Assembly: GCA_024742665.1 (NCBI GenBank)
Contig: JANSYA010000001.1
Coordinates: 882,425-946,424 of the forward strand
Direction: 5' to 3'
From: a bacterium
GTDB lineage: Bacteria > Spirochaetota > Leptospiria > Leptospirales > Leptonemataceae
Length of the DNA: 64,000 nt
A program made the translations under genes and the position numbers. Below are positions 39,882-50,800 of this stretch, piece after piece (position 1 is the first letter of the stretch; every line of letters starts with the position of its first letter). The notes beneath the pieces are model-generated. The model ran no database searches. It saw only the letters and a list, made by a program, of their open reading frames with translations, and was not told where the DNA came from.

Positions 39882-42551
39882 TTAGCCGATTTCTAATTCG
39901 GCGATCTGAGAATTCAAAGTGGTGCGCTTGATTCCGAGAATTTGGGCGGCCGCGGTTTTGTTGCCGCCGGCTTGCTGCAGCGCGTGTTCGATTAAAGTCC
40001 GCCGGTACTCGTTGACCAGTTCGCGAAAATTTCCTTCGAGCCGCAGGTCAAGCTCCGGGGCCCCGGCCCGCAGGCTGCCTCGCTGCGCGCCGTTGCGCTG
40101 AGCGTTTTGGGTCGAGCCCGGTCGCATCCCTTCCGGCGCTTCGGGATGATCGAGCAGCTGGGGCGGAAGATCTTTCAGCTGCAGCGTATCGCCTTCGGTG
40201 CCCGCGATCGCGCGAATCATTATATTCTCAAGCTCGCGAATATTTCCCGGGTATGAATAATTCGCGAGAGCATTCAGCGCTTCCGGCGCGATCGCGGTAA
40301 TATGCTCCGCGTTCAGATCGGCGGCGAAGGTTCCCAGGAAGTGCTGCACCAATAAAGGCACGTCTTCTTTGCGCGATCTGAGCGGCGGGATTTCCACCTG
40401 CAATACGTTGATCCGATAATAGAGATCCTGGCGAAACAAACCTTCCGCGACCATCTCTTCGAGGTTGCGATTGGTCGCGAAAATAAAGCGGCACTTCGCT
40501 TCGCGCGTCCGATTGGCCCCGATCGGAGTGAAGACGCGTTCTTGCAAGAGGCGCAGCATCTTCGCCTGCATTTCTAAAGGCATTTCGCCGATTTCGTCGA
40601 AGAAGACCGTGCCGTCCGCGGCTTCTTCGATTTTGCCGACGCGATCGCTGCGAGCGTCGGTGAATGCGCCTTTGACGTGGCCGAAGACGTCGTCTTCCCA
40701 GAGCGACGCGGGAATTGCGGCGCAGTTGATCGCGACGAAGGGCCGTTTGCGCGACGGATGTTCCAGGCTTTCCTCGTGGATATTGCGGGCGATCAATTCT
40801 TTTCCGGTGCCGGTTTCGCCTAAAATCAAAACCGGCTGGCTGCTGGCGCGGGCCGCGTTCGAACTCTTGCGAATGACGTCTTCCATCAGCGGACTTGAAT
40901 ACAGGAGGGTCCGCCCGTTCACCGAAACTGTCTGGCGATGCGAAAGCGCCTCCGTGAGCTTTTCGACTTCGGCTTCGGCTCGATCGCGCATGATGTCCAG
41001 TTCTTCATAGTACAGAAAATTTCGAATCGCCAGGGCGATGGACGTGCGCACTCCGGCGAGCATCTTGAGATCTTCGCGATAGTACGGGTTGCGATCGCTT
41101 TTTTCGCCGAGCAGAATATAGCCGCAAATTTCACGATGCAAGATCAGCGGAATAAAGATCGGCAGCGACTGAGATTTCAACAGCTGCAGTAGCGAATAAA
41201 AGGTCCGGGAAATGCGCGGGAATTTAACGGCGAGTCGCGCCGGGCTGTCAAACGAAAGCGTGTGCGCGCCGTCGGAGTCCGCTTCCTTTTGGAAGTCTCC
41301 GCCCGCGCTGCCTTCCAAAAGGAAGACGCCGTCGAATTCCTTGAGAAATCCCTCTGGCAGCTTAAAGCGCTGGAAGCGATTGAGATCCGATAGAGGCAGC
41401 TTGACCCGCAGCGTGCGCAGATCGCCGCGGGCGGAAAAAACCGGGCGGCGAAAGCGATCGGTCGTTAAGATCAGGCCGCGTTCTACATCCAGACTTTCGC
41501 AGAGGGTGCCCAGGACTTCGTGGAGCAGTTGGTCGAGAGTCATATCGCGCAGGTCGAAGGCGCGTCCCGACAGCAGATGGACGAGGACCCCTTCCGGCCG
41601 CCGCGTCTTTTTGCGCAAGAACCAGGTGTCCAGTCGCGGTCGTACAAAGCGATCGTAGAGTAGGCCGCCGAAGAACAGTAGCGCGAAGAGCATCCACACG
41701 TACCACGGCAGGTTTTCGCGTACGGTAAAATGAAAGACGGCGAATAAGACCGAAGCCGCCGCGGCGACGACCAGAGTGTGAAAGAGCGTCGTCAGGGCGG
41801 CCGATTCTATGTCCACCAGGCGATGGAAGCTGATGGCATAGAGCATGATCGAAATAAATAAAAGCGAGGCCACCGGACCGACGAAATCGAATTCGGGAAT
41901 TCCGTATAATGGTAGAACGTACGAAGTTAAGAGCGAAAGCAGAAGATTCAGCAGAATGCCGAGCGCGAAAATGCGAATATTTTTGCGAACGCGCAGATCC
42001 GGCAGCCGGCGAAATTTCAGGAAGAGGATCAGCACTCCGATGAATACGACGATCATCGCCCACAGGCCCATCAGAATAAACGCGGGGCCGGGATCGCCGA
42101 CTTTGACGCCGTCGACGACCCGGCGATTCGCGACCCAGTACGGCGTGAAGGCCACGACGCAAAAGGGCAGGGTGATCAGCAGGACTCCGCTCAGGCGCAG
42201 GGCGAAGCCGCGCCCTGGATTCCAGCGCGGATAGAATTCGCAGAACAAATAGGCCGACAGCACCATGCCGACAATCGCCAGACCGGTGAAGCCGCCGTGA
42301 ATTTCGGAGATGAAATCGAAGTGGATGGCGAGCACGACCGCCAGACCGTCCGAAACGATCCAGGCGAGCTGAAAAAAGAAGAGCGCGAAGAGCGCCCATT
42401 CCGGAGCGCTCTTACCGCGTTTGCGCAGAGTCAGAAATAAGAGGCCGCCCACGACCAGGGCCGCGATCGAATCCACGACTACGACTGTATCAACCCACCG
42501 CATGCCCAAAAGATTCATACCGACGATTTTTCGTCGACCAAAATGAATCAT
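39882..42551 (-). CDS. Membrane-bound sigma-54 activator (7TM-GAF-AAA+-Fis) with GAFTDA loop
   Basis: An 889-residue protein. Residues 15-305 hold about eight hydrophobic helices of the 7TM sensor type; 340-515 is a GAF domain; 515-545 a coiled linker; 548-790 a sigma-54 AAA+ domain with Walker A GETGTGKE (578-585), Walker B TVFFDEIGE and the SYPGNIRELEN sensor region; the last 50 residues are a Fis-type helix-turn-helix (NKTAAAQILGIKRTTL). The sigma-54-contact loop reads GAFTDA (628-633; 40653-40670), with Asp for the usual Gly. It would drive RpoN-dependent genes in response to a membrane or small-molecule signal. No -24/-12 promoter was found nearby. Confidence 0.92.
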   Translation of the reverse strand: MIHFGRRKIVGMNLLGMRWVDTVVVVDSIAALVVGGLLFLTLRKRGKSAPEWALFALFFFQLAWIVSDGLAVVLAIHFDFISEIHGGFTGLAIVGMVLSAYLFCEFYPRWNPGRGFALRLSGVLLITLPFCVVAFTPYWVANRRVVDGVKVGDPGPAFILMGLWAMIVVFIGVLILFLKFRRLPDLRVRKNIRIFALGILLNLLLSLLTSYVLPLYGIPEFDFVGPVASLLFISIMLYAISFHRLVDIESAALTTLFHTLVVAAAASVLFAVFHFTVRENLPWYVWMLFALLFFGGLLYDRFVRPRLDTWFLRKKTRRPEGVLVHLLSGRAFDLRDMTLDQLLHEVLGTLCESLDVERGLILTTDRFRRPVFSARGDLRTLRVKLPLSDLNRFQRFKLPEGFLKEFDGVFLLEGSAGGDFQKEADSDGAHTLSFDSPARLAVKFPRISRTFYSLLQLLKSQSLPIFIPLILHREICGYILLGEKSDRNPYYREDLKMLAGVRTSIALAIRNFLYYEELDIMRDRAEAEVEKLTEALSHRQTVSVNGRTLLYSSPLMEDVIRKSSNAARASSQPVLILGETGTGKELIARNIHEESLEHPSRKRPFVAINCAAIPASLWEDDVFGHVKGAFTDARSDRVGKIEEAADGTVFFDEIGEMPLEMQAKMLRLLQERVFTPIGANRTREAKCRFIFATNRNLEEMVAEGLFRQDLYYRINVLQVEIPPLRSRKEDVPLLVQHFLGTFAADLNAEHITAIAPEALNALANYSYPGNIRELENIMIRAIAGTEGDTLQLKDLPPQLLDHPEAPEGMRPGSTQNAQRNGAQRGSLRAGAPELDLRLEGNFRELVNEYRRTLIEHALQQAGGNKTAAAQILGIKRTTLNSQIAELEIG

Positions 42552-42640
42552 CGTTCCGGAAACGCGTTCGCCTTCGCGCGCGAAATCCGTCCGGCGAAAC
42601 TGGTGAAACTATCGGATTCCGGGCGGGGTCGCCGCCGCGG

Positions 42641-45442
42641 TCAATCGAGCCGGGCCGCCGCGAAATAGGCCGAGCTCGATTCGGGATCGCCTGCGTTGCC
42701 TGCGTTATTCGTCGTCACGAGCGCATGCCGTTTTCGTTTCGCGGCTTCGGCATGCGGCCGGCCGGCGACGGCGAAGTGCGCCTCTCCGTCTTTGATTCGG
42801 GCGGAGACCGCGCTGAGTTTGCCGCCGCCGAAGGTCGTCCACAGACGGCGCTCGCGAAAGTCGGCCGAAACGATCAGCAGGGCCGCGCCGCCGGCGTATT
42901 TCGCGCCTGTTCTTTCGCCCGCGACTTTCAGCAATCGACCGTTCGGAATGCAGCACGCCGAAGAGCCGGCGAGATAGACATTGCCCGCTTCGTCGACGGC
43001 CAGGCCGCCGTTTTTCGCGCGAAAGGTGTTGCCGAGATTCTTTTTCGAAACCAGTCGCGGGATGGCGAACTGTCCGCGCAGCACGGAGCCCGTTCGCGGA
43101 TCGAGTCGAGCATAGTACAGAATGTGCGCGCTCTTCAGAGCCCAGGGATCGTTGTATAGATCGCTTTTGATCAGCTTCGAGGTTTTGAGATCCCGCCCGT
43201 TCCAGCGAAAGATGGTATTGCCTCCGGCGCTTTCCCCGCTGACATATAGATTTCCATCGCGACCGATCAGCACGCGATATAGCCGCGTGTCGGCCATATC
43301 ATTTGCGACGGCGCTGGCTTTGTATCCCCAGACTTTGCTTTTGAATTTGAGCGTCTTCAAATCGCGCAGTTCTAAATAGGCGACCTGCACGGGGTTGCGA
43401 TTGCGTTTATTGTCGAAGCCGACGATGTATACCAGTCCGCTTTCTGCGGAGATTTCGACGTCGGTGACATAGCTGCGGCTTAACGTCGTTCGCGCGAGTT
43501 CGCGCCCCTGCGGCGAATAGACGATCACGGTTTTTCCGCTCAGGGCGGCGACGCTGCCGTCGCTGGCGATCGCCACGCGGCTGATCTTCGCGCCGCTCTG
43601 CGCATTATTCTCTGGCGATGCATTGGCTTTCGTCGCCTGCGTCCACAGCGCTTTGCCGCTCTCGGGATCGATGGCGGCCACGCCGCTGTCGCCGCCGATC
43701 GCGAAGCGTTCGTTTTTATAGGAGCCGGCGAAGTCGCGTACGACGCCCGGCAATCCGATGCGTTCGCCGATGTCGTAGAGTTCTGTAAGCCGGCCTGAAT
43801 CTTTCGGCAGTCGCAGCATATGCGACGCGGCGGGATCTTTATCCGTCGCTGTTGTCGTCGTTATATAAAAGGTATCGCCCCGGGCGTTGATCGCCGTGCC
43901 GGCTATGCTGTCTCCCCGGGGAGCGAAGCCGGCCACGCGCGGATCGAGATTCAGGCTGCTCGTGGGCGTGCTTTCGCCGACCGTATAGCGCACCAGGCCC
44001 GCGTTGTGAACGATGGATGTTTTATCGCATTTGATCCGACCTTTTTTATCGCGAGAGGATTGAGTTATATAAGCTCCGGCGTACAGCGTGCGGCCGTCGG
44101 GTGAAAAGATCCGCGAACGTTGCGCGCAGCTTCCATTTAGCGGGTCGGGAATGGATTGATAGCGATCGGCGGAGGCCCAGCGTTTCACCTGGCCCTTCGC
44201 GTAGGTCGAAAAGAACTGACCGCCCGCGACGAAGCCGCCTGCTTTGTACCACATATAGAGCCGCGCCTGCCAGGGATGCCTTGCGAAATCGCGCGGCGTG
44301 CCTTCGCCGCCGGATCCGGCGGGCGCGTATACAAACAGGCCCTGCTGCGTGCTCGCGTAGACGGATTCGCCGTCCGATCCCAGGATTTTCGCCGGCCCGG
44401 CTTTGTTCCCCGTCGCGTTGACGTATTCTGAAAGATAGCGCCTGTACTCTGGATCTTTCGCGGGCACGCCGAAGGGCACGGCTTCCCAGCGGCTCTGCTT
44501 GAGATTCGCACGATAGATGGCCGTGCGTTCGAGTGCGCCGTTCTTGTTTGCGGGAAGTAGATCCGCTCGTTGACCGCGCAGCGAAACGAAGACTTCGCCT
44601 CGCGCTGTGACGGCCATCCCGCCGATGCCCTGGGGCGCTTTCGGCAGCGCCTGCGGAATCGGTTCGCTCCAGCGGCGTGCTTTGATGTCGTATACGAAGA
44701 GGCGCCCTTCATGTTTGCCGCCCGCGCAATAGATGCGATCGCCCACCGCCCGGGCCAGTTCGAATTTGCGACAGGCCGGCGCATGTTTTGATTTTTTGTT
44801 TTGCTGCGATTGCCGCGCCGGTTTCGCCTGCGCGAAAATTGTAAGCGCGCCGAGATCTTCCCAGGCGTCGGCCGGCTTCGCGTCGATCTTCAAACGATAG
44901 AGTCGCGTGCCTGAATGATCGACCGTATAGATGCGGCCTGCGGCGGCCAGCAGCGGGCGCACGGCGTAGCGATTGACCGGCGGCGCGATGTGCGTCCAGC
45001 GGTCGCCGGCCAGACGATACACGCCGTCTTCCGGGCCGACGCTCTTTTTATCAGACGCGGGGGTTTGGGAATCGATGGCGGCGTAGGCCGTGCCCCCGCG
45101 CGGCGATCCCGCTCCCGCAGAATCCAGAAAAGCCATCGAGACCAGGCGATAGCGGCCGTGCTCCGGCAGCCCCGCCCGCGCGGCGGTCCAGCCGCGATTC
45201 AGCTGCAACTCCGCCGTCCCGGCTCGGTTTTGGGCGCGCAGTTCGCGATACTCTGCAGTGCCCGGCACGGCAGGCATCCATAGGAATGCTCCGAGCGCCG
45301 CGCCGAGGAGCGCCATCGCCGGAATCAGCGGGCGTCGTGCATTCCGCCGGATCTTTGGATCTGCAGCGGCGCCCGCGATACGCTCGATATGCACGGCGCC
45401 TGCGCTATTCGCGCGAGAATTGCTTTTCGATTGGAATATCAT
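42641..45442 (-). CDS. Large extracytoplasmic beta-propeller protein
   Basis: A protein of 933 residues from ATG 45442 (an in-frame ATG at 45547 would give 968). A hydrophobic segment at about 38-60 (MALLGAALGAFLW) acts as signal or anchor after a basic stretch. The rest is repetitive beta-structure with propeller-like turns: VYDIKARRWSEP, GLFVYAPAG, AAIDPESGKALW, NLYVSGESAGG, GLAVDEAGNVYLAG. These recall Kelch, PQQ and NHL blades mixed, suggesting two propellers. There are pairs of Cys (ACC at about residue 850). No catalytic motif is seen. It sits 89 bases upstream of the sigma-54 activator, same strand. Confidence 0.75.
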   Translation of the reverse strand: MIFQSKSNSRANSAGAVHIERIAGAAADPKIRRNARRPLIPAMALLGAALGAFLWMPAVPGTAEYRELRAQNRAGTAELQLNRGWTAARAGLPEHGRYRLVSMAFLDSAGAGSPRGGTAYAAIDSQTPASDKKSVGPEDGVYRLAGDRWTHIAPPVNRYAVRPLLAAAGRIYTVDHSGTRLYRLKIDAKPADAWEDLGALTIFAQAKPARQSQQNKKSKHAPACRKFELARAVGDRIYCAGGKHEGRLFVYDIKARRWSEPIPQALPKAPQGIGGMAVTARGEVFVSLRGQRADLLPANKNGALERTAIYRANLKQSRWEAVPFGVPAKDPEYRRYLSEYVNATGNKAGPAKILGSDGESVYASTQQGLFVYAPAGSGGEGTPRDFARHPWQARLYMWYKAGGFVAGGQFFSTYAKGQVKRWASADRYQSIPDPLNGSCAQRSRIFSPDGRTLYAGAYITQSSRDKKGRIKCDKTSIVHNAGLVRYTVGESTPTSSLNLDPRVAGFAPRGDSIAGTAINARGDTFYITTTTATDKDPAASHMLRLPKDSGRLTELYDIGERIGLPGVVRDFAGSYKNERFAIGGDSGVAAIDPESGKALWTQATKANASPENNAQSGAKISRVAIASDGSVAALSGKTVIVYSPQGRELARTTLSRSYVTDVEISAESGLVYIVGFDNKRNRNPVQVAYLELRDLKTLKFKSKVWGYKASAVANDMADTRLYRVLIGRDGNLYVSGESAGGNTIFRWNGRDLKTSKLIKSDLYNDPWALKSAHILYYARLDPRTGSVLRGQFAIPRLVSKKNLGNTFRAKNGGLAVDEAGNVYLAGSSACCIPNGRLLKVAGERTGAKYAGGAALLIVSADFRERRLWTTFGGGKLSAVSARIKDGEAHFAVAGRPHAEAAKRKRHALVTTNNAGNAGDPESSSAYFAAARLD

Positions 45443-45596
45443 CTTGTCTGTTAGTCGAAAAAGATTGCTTCGATGTCGAATAATTTCTCGTATTTTTCGC
45501 GTCTGAAGCGCGGGTCCGGGCTTCGGTTGCCAGCCAGCTCCGCGCATTTTGTTCTGTCACAATTTCGTAAAATCGCCTGTAGCCCGGAGATCAGTC

Positions 45597-46823
45597 ATGT
45601 CGCAAAATAAGAACAGCAAAACCGTGCGGGTCGTGATCTACGTCTCGCTGCTTGTGAGCATCGTGGCGCTCGGCGTCGGTCTGGTTTTCGGGCGCGAAAT
45701 ATATCGTCTGTATAAAGTCGTATCGCTATTCGACGCAGGCGTAATCACCGAGAACTTCCGTCGTATGCCGGAGTTCTTTCCGTCGCACACAGTGAGCCGC
45801 GGCGACGGGGTCTTTGAATTTCAGAGCGCCCCGCAGGAGCTGCCGGCGACATATGAATACCGCGGCGAAACGCGCGACGTGCGCGAATTTCTAAAGCGCA
45901 CGGATACGAGCGGTTTGCTGATCTTAAAAGACGATCGCATTGTTTTCGAGGAGTACTGGAAAGGCCACACCGTCGATACGCGTCATATTTCCTGGTCGGT
46001 CGGCAAGAGCTTCGTATCCGCGATGTTTGGCGTTGCCATCGATGAAGGTTTCGTCGAGTCGATCGAAGATCCGGTAACGAAGTACGCGCCGGAGTTAAGC
46101 GGCACCGGCTATGACGGCGTGCGAATTAAAGACGTATTGCAAATGTCTTCCGGCGTCGGCTTTGACGAAGACTACGGCGCTTTCTTTTCCGATATCAATC
46201 GCATGGGCCGGGTCATCGCTCTGGGAACTCCGATCAACGAATTCGTGGCTTCCCTGGAGAACGCCCGGGAGCCCGGCAGCTACCAGCACTACGTCAGTAT
46301 GGATACCCAGGTGCTCGGCATGATTCTGCGCAACGCGACGAATCGTCCGCTGGCGCAGTACTTAAGCGAAACGATCTGGAGCAAGATCGGCATGCAGGCG
46401 GACGCGGCCTGGCTGATCGACGATTCGGATATGGAGCTCGCTTTTGGAACGCTGAACGCGACTCTGCGGGATTATGCGCGCTTCGGCCGGCTCTACTTAA
46501 ACGAAGGCGCCTATGGGGGCGAACAGATCGTGCCGGCCGACTGGGTGCGCGCTTCGGTCACTCCCGACGCGCCGCATTTACAGCCCGGGCAAACAACATC
46601 CTCAAGTACGACGATGGGGTACGGCTATCAATGGTGGATTCCGGAAAATCGCGACGGCTCCGACTTTTCCGCGATTGGAATCTACGGCCAGTTCATCTAC
46701 GTGAATCCTGAGCGCTCGGTTGTGATCGTCAAAAATTCTTCGTTCGCGGATTTTACGAAAGTCCGCGGCAGCTCCGGCGAAACCCTCGCCATGTTTCAGA
46801 GCATCGCGCGGGCTTTGCGCTAG
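45597..46823 (+). CDS. Serine beta-lactamase-like hydrolase (SxxK; NylB/EstB type)
   Basis: A 408-residue protein with an N-terminal membrane anchor (about 10-32). The active-site SxxK is Ser134-Val-Gly-Lys137 in HISWSVGKS, followed by the family helix; the second-motif Tyr lies in HYVSMDTQVLG and the third-motif region is GIYGQFIYVNP. This resembles class C beta-lactamase-fold esterases and 6-aminohexanoate-dimer hydrolases. It probably acts outside the cytoplasm on an ester or amide. ATG 45597 has GGAG 7 bases upstream. It is divergent from the propeller gene and convergent with the DUF1353 gene, with a hairpin between. Confidence 0.9.
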   Translation: MSQNKNSKTVRVVIYVSLLVSIVALGVGLVFGREIYRLYKVVSLFDAGVITENFRRMPEFFPSHTVSRGDGVFEFQSAPQELPATYEYRGETRDVREFLKRTDTSGLLILKDDRIVFEEYWKGHTVDTRHISWSVGKSFVSAMFGVAIDEGFVESIEDPVTKYAPELSGTGYDGVRIKDVLQMSSGVGFDEDYGAFFSDINRMGRVIALGTPINEFVASLENAREPGSYQHYVSMDTQVLGMILRNATNRPLAQYLSETIWSKIGMQADAAWLIDDSDMELAFGTLNATLRDYARFGRLYLNEGAYGGEQIVPADWVRASVTPDAPHLQPGQTTSSSTTMGYGYQWWIPENRDGSDFSAIGIYGQFIYVNPERSVVIVKNSSFADFTKVRGSSGETLAMFQSIARALR

Positions 46824-46831
46824 ACTTCGCG

Positions 46832-46864
46832 TTCGCCTTCACGTTCGGGTTTGCCGAAGGCGAA
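46832..46864. repeat. Inverted repeat at a convergent gene junction
   Basis: Perfect 9-bp arms TTCGCCTTC (46832-46840) and GAAGGCGAA (46856-46864) enclose a 15-base loop, 9 bases after the serine-hydrolase stop and 3 bases before the minus-strand stop. No T-tract on either side; it may be a weak two-way terminator or 3'-end stabiliser. Confidence 0.55.
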
Positions 46865-46867
46865 GAC

Positions 46868-47311
46868 TCACGGAGCGAATTCAATCGGCGCGGGGGGCTC
46901 CGGTTTCGCGGAGGATTTTCCGAACCAGGCTACGGCCTTCCAGACGTAGAAGGCCCGGATCGCCGACATGCCGTCTTCGCGGCAGTGATCGCGGAGAAGG
47001 CGATCGGAAAAAGCGCGATCGCTCTCCGAAAGCTGCCGCTCGCGAATCAGCTGATAGAAGGCGTCGTGAACCAGGGAGCCGCGCATGAAATTCTTCGTAT
47101 CGAAGGTCGGCCCGCTGGGACCGTCCCAGGCGTAGCCTTGTTTGATACGCATCAGGCCGTCGACGGTCAGTGTGACGTAGTCGCCCGGAACCCGGGCGGT
47201 TTCAGCGCCTGCGCGCTTCAGGCCGGTGTCGACTTCGTAATCGGCCATCAGTTGATATTTGTATTTGCGAATTCTTTTGTAGCGAATTTGGTTGTCGGCG
47301 CGTTCGTTCAT
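46868..47311 (-). CDS. DUF1353 protein
   Basis: A 147-residue protein from ATG 47311. GYAWDGPSGPTFDTKNFMRGSLVHDAFYQLI matches the DUF1353 core, including the His-Asp pair; the family is common in phages and scattered in bacterial chromosomes, with unknown function. Here it ends in an added helix and a Pro-rich tail. No other phage gene is nearby. The frame remains open upstream to 47485, but the extra residues are not like the family, and the A/T-richer stretch there looks like promoter DNA. Confidence 0.8.
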   Translation of the reverse strand: MNERADNQIRYKRIRKYKYQLMADYEVDTGLKRAGAETARVPGDYVTLTVDGLMRIKQGYAWDGPSGPTFDTKNFMRGSLVHDAFYQLIRERQLSESDRAFSDRLLRDHCREDGMSAIRAFYVWKAVAWFGKSSAKPEPPAPIEFAP

Positions 47312-47497
47312 AATCGACTGAAATGCTTGCCTCGTTCCGGCCGGGAAACAATCAGAAAGCACAGGGCGCCCCGCCGCGGTCGGAAATAAGTCGCGAATTT
47401 TGAATGTTATGAATGTGTTTGCATTCAACTGGAAAGAATATGCAGCGTTTTTGATTTCCTGCTTGAAGCCGCATCGCCCGCGCATACATGCTGCGGT

Positions 47498-47833
47498 ATG
47501 CGAAAAATTTTGCTTATTATTTTAACCTGCGCCTGGACTCTGGGCGGCTGTGCCGGACTCGGAGTCGCGGATCTGGCCGGTCTGAACGAAGACTCGATCG
47601 ATTCGATTCCCTTTATCGGGGCCATCTCCGAGAAGTCGGCGGAAGAGATCGGCGGCGGCTGCATGGGCGTGAAGGCCGACGTGCTGAAGAAAGTGCCCAA
47701 AGATGAAAAGGGTACGAAAGCCGTCTCGTCTCTGTGCGGGCATATCAATCGCGAGCCCTGCGCGAAAGAAGAGGCCTGCGTTGAGCGCTGTAAATCGGCG
47801 TGCAAAGAAGACGCGCTCAAAAAGATTCTATAA
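47498..47833 (+). CDS. Small cysteine-rich lipoprotein
   Basis: A 111-residue protein with a signal peptide ending TLGGC (Cys18 lipidated). The mature part has six more Cys, four of them in the last third (PCAKEEACVERCKSACKED), suggesting disulphides or metal binding, and a Lys-rich C-terminus. No family is recognised. ATG 47498 lies 12 bases after the 5' gap containing A/T-rich sequence. It is convergent with the 1357-residue protein gene, only 18 bases away. Confidence 0.75.
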   Translation: MRKILLIILTCAWTLGGCAGLGVADLAGLNEDSIDSIPFIGAISEKSAEEIGGGCMGVKADVLKKVPKDEKGTKAVSSLCGHINREPCAKEEACVERCKSACKEDALKKIL

Positions 47834-47851
47834 ATTCATTCGCGCGCTTGC

Positions 47852-50800
47852 TTAAATGCGACCGTGCTTGTACTTTCCCTGGTAGTAGTTGAATTGAATT
47901 TCCTCTGCCAGGAATTTATAGTAGTTGTACTTTTCACTGCCGGGCAGCTGCTTTTCCGCCAGGGCGTTTAAGGACTTCACCAGATTCTTACGTTTCAGTT
48001 CGTTGTTCCAGTCTTTGCGCGGAAAGCAGAGCGATCCCGGCATACCCAGCACGCGATTCTTTTTGGGTACGATGACCGTGACGGCGATCGCGGACTTGAT
48101 CGCCTCGGCCGCCTTATCGCGTTTCGCCGCCGGATTTTTTTTCATCTCGGGCATGCCCTGCAAAAGTTCGAGCAGGTCCTCGGGCGTATGTAAAATTTCC
48201 AGCAGCTGCTGGGGATCGCGGCGGTCGCCCTTCAAGAATAGCTTCTCCGCGCGCGTGGTGAGCCGTGCAATCGAGATGGTTTCCTGTTTTCCGTCTTTGT
48301 TGCCGCCCCCTGCGTCCTTCTTGCCGCTAACGCGACTGAGCAGCTTGCCGAAAAATCCGCCGGATTCGGCCCGGGTCCCGCCTGGCTTTGCTGATCCGGT
48401 GTTTGCGGATGAGCCAGGCTTGTGGGCGGCCGACGTCGATTGCACCGGAGTCGATTTTGCGCCGCCGGCCTGCGCGGCCGCCCTGGTCTTTTGCTGCGTG
48501 CTTCCCGCTCCGCGTTTCGCGCCCGCCGACTGACGATCGCCCGGAGCAGAGTGCTCTAATTCGATCGGCGTATTCATGAAGTCCTGGTCGAGCCGGCCTT
48601 CCACGGTGGGACTGCTATCATTATCTGGATTTGAATTCGCACTCGCATTCGAAAGCGGACCTGGGCTTGCACTTGCACTCGCGCTCGTCGGCGACGGCGC
48701 GCCAATCTCTACTGTCATCGGCACCGGCTGCGTGCTTCTGGCTGCGGATTTCGTGCGTGTGATTGTTTTCGCTGTCGTTGATGTTGTCGTCGATGTCGGC
48801 GATTTGCGATGAGTCACAACGCTGCGGCTTGCCCGGGTCGGCGCGGCGCTCTTTGCCTGTTGGGCTGTGGCTGTCGGTTCCGGCGCTGGAGCGACGCCGT
48901 AGACTTCGCGATCGCGCTGCTTTAGGATTTCCGCGGGCGGGCGTCCGGCTCGTAGCTTCTGAAGCAGCGCGGCGGAATTGCGGGCGAAGAAACGTCGTTC
49001 GGGCACGGTGCGAGCGGCGGTTGTTTGATTCGCCTGGGAGATGCGGCGATACAAGCGAATGCGATCTTCCAATTTGCGAACGCGTTGCTCGCTCAGCCAC
49101 CCCCGGGCTTTCGCCAGCGCGCCGAGAGTCTGCAGCAGCTGAATCTTATTTTTCGCGGGGTGGGGCGAAATACAAATCGAATCGAAGGCGGTCTGGAAGG
49201 CCGCGTCGGCCGGAGTATCGCGCCGGGCCTGGAGCGCGCGTCGCACGCCGCCGGGTAGGTGCGGATTCTTGACGATTACGCGCAGCTGCTGGCTTCGCCG
49301 CGTTCGGTCCGATTCTTTCAGAGCGCGATTTAATAATCCAGGCACGGGGGCCCGGGCGACTGCGCGACGTAGATTGCTTTCGCGCGTTTGCACGACCGCG
49401 TCCGGCAGTATTTGCTGGAATTTGCGAATCATCGCGAGCTGTGCGCGCGGATCGCCCGCGCTTTCCACCGAACGATGAAATATATAGAGTCGCGCCATCG
49501 CCGCGTCGCGTTCGGAAAGCTCTTCGATCAATTCGCACAGCAGCTCTTTTTCGCGTGCGTCGACTTCGCCCGCGCTTAGAGCACGGCCCGCGAATTCTAA
49601 GGCCAGGTCCGGCCGCGTGCGATGGAGGGCGCGGGTGCGTTCCACGGTCCAGCCGCTTTCCTGGTTGGGATCCAGAGGAGCTTCCGCTTCTGAATGCGCG
49701 TCGCCGCCTGGTTTGCCTGCGCCGGAGTTCGCGGCGCTCGCGTCCTCCTGGACCGCCGGCGAAGATCGCCCGGTTTGTGATTGCGTGGGCGAAGGCCGCC
49801 CCGCGTCGAATTCGCGAATTTCTTCGCGGACTCGTTCGACGGGATCAAAGCGATGATTGGTTTCCAGTCGCGCGAGAATTTCCGGCAGCTCTTCGACTTC
49901 GCCGGTCGCGGTTTCGCGCTGAATGCGTTCGCCGATTCCGGCCAGTTCGGCCCCGCGTAGTTTCCGTTCGATCGCCGCCCGGGCCGGTCCGCCGCTCTGG
50001 AAGCCTTCCCGCAGGGCCGCCAGCATGCGCTGCTGGCGTTCCAGGGGCAGGTGCTCGGAAATTTCCCGGAAGACGTGGGCGTCGAATTCCTGCGCCACCA
50101 GGTTTTGATAGATCGTAAAGATCGTCGGCCAGATCGAACGAAAGAGCGAGTCCGTCAATCGCGCCTGGAGGTACTCCAGCTGTTCGCGCAGGGCGCGCGT
50201 TTGATCCTGTCCGCACTCGCGGCGAATTTCCGCGAGCTGCGCGTGGATTTGGTTCAGGAGCCTGGGGGCGTCTTCTCTTAAACTGTTGCGATAGTTTTGC
50301 AGGCGCGGAATTAAGTGCGGCTCCCGCGTAAGTATGGCTTCGTCCTGGGAAAGCTCTTCGATCAGGTGATCTACGAAGCGCCGCATTTCCGCGACGGTGA
50401 GGCGGCGGGCCAGTTTTGAAAGCAGCGCGAAAATGCGTGCGAAGAGCTGGTCGGCGTCGGCGAGAATTTCCTGCAGGTCGGCGCGATAGTGCTGGTACTG
50501 ATCGTCGGCCAGCAAAGCCGCCTGGGATTCGTCGACGCGTTCGACGGGATCCGCGACGCGTCCGATCGCTTCGATTTCTTGCTGGCATTCCTCCAGTCCT
50601 TGATTCAATCGTCGCTCAATATCCTCCATCTCCGCCCGCCGGGCCGCTAAAAACTCTTCGAATTCGCGCGCCGCTTCCGGCGATTCGGAATCATTTTCGA
50701 GCGTCGCGTCCGCGCCCTCCGCCGCCGTTTCCGAATCCGCGGCCGGCGTCGCCATCGCGGCGAGCGAGTCGTCGCTTTCCGGCGCGGCCGGCCCGGCAAT

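Noticed and set aside
46868..47311. DUF1353 as a prophage remnant
   Set aside because: No other phage gene, integrase or attachment repeat adjoins it.
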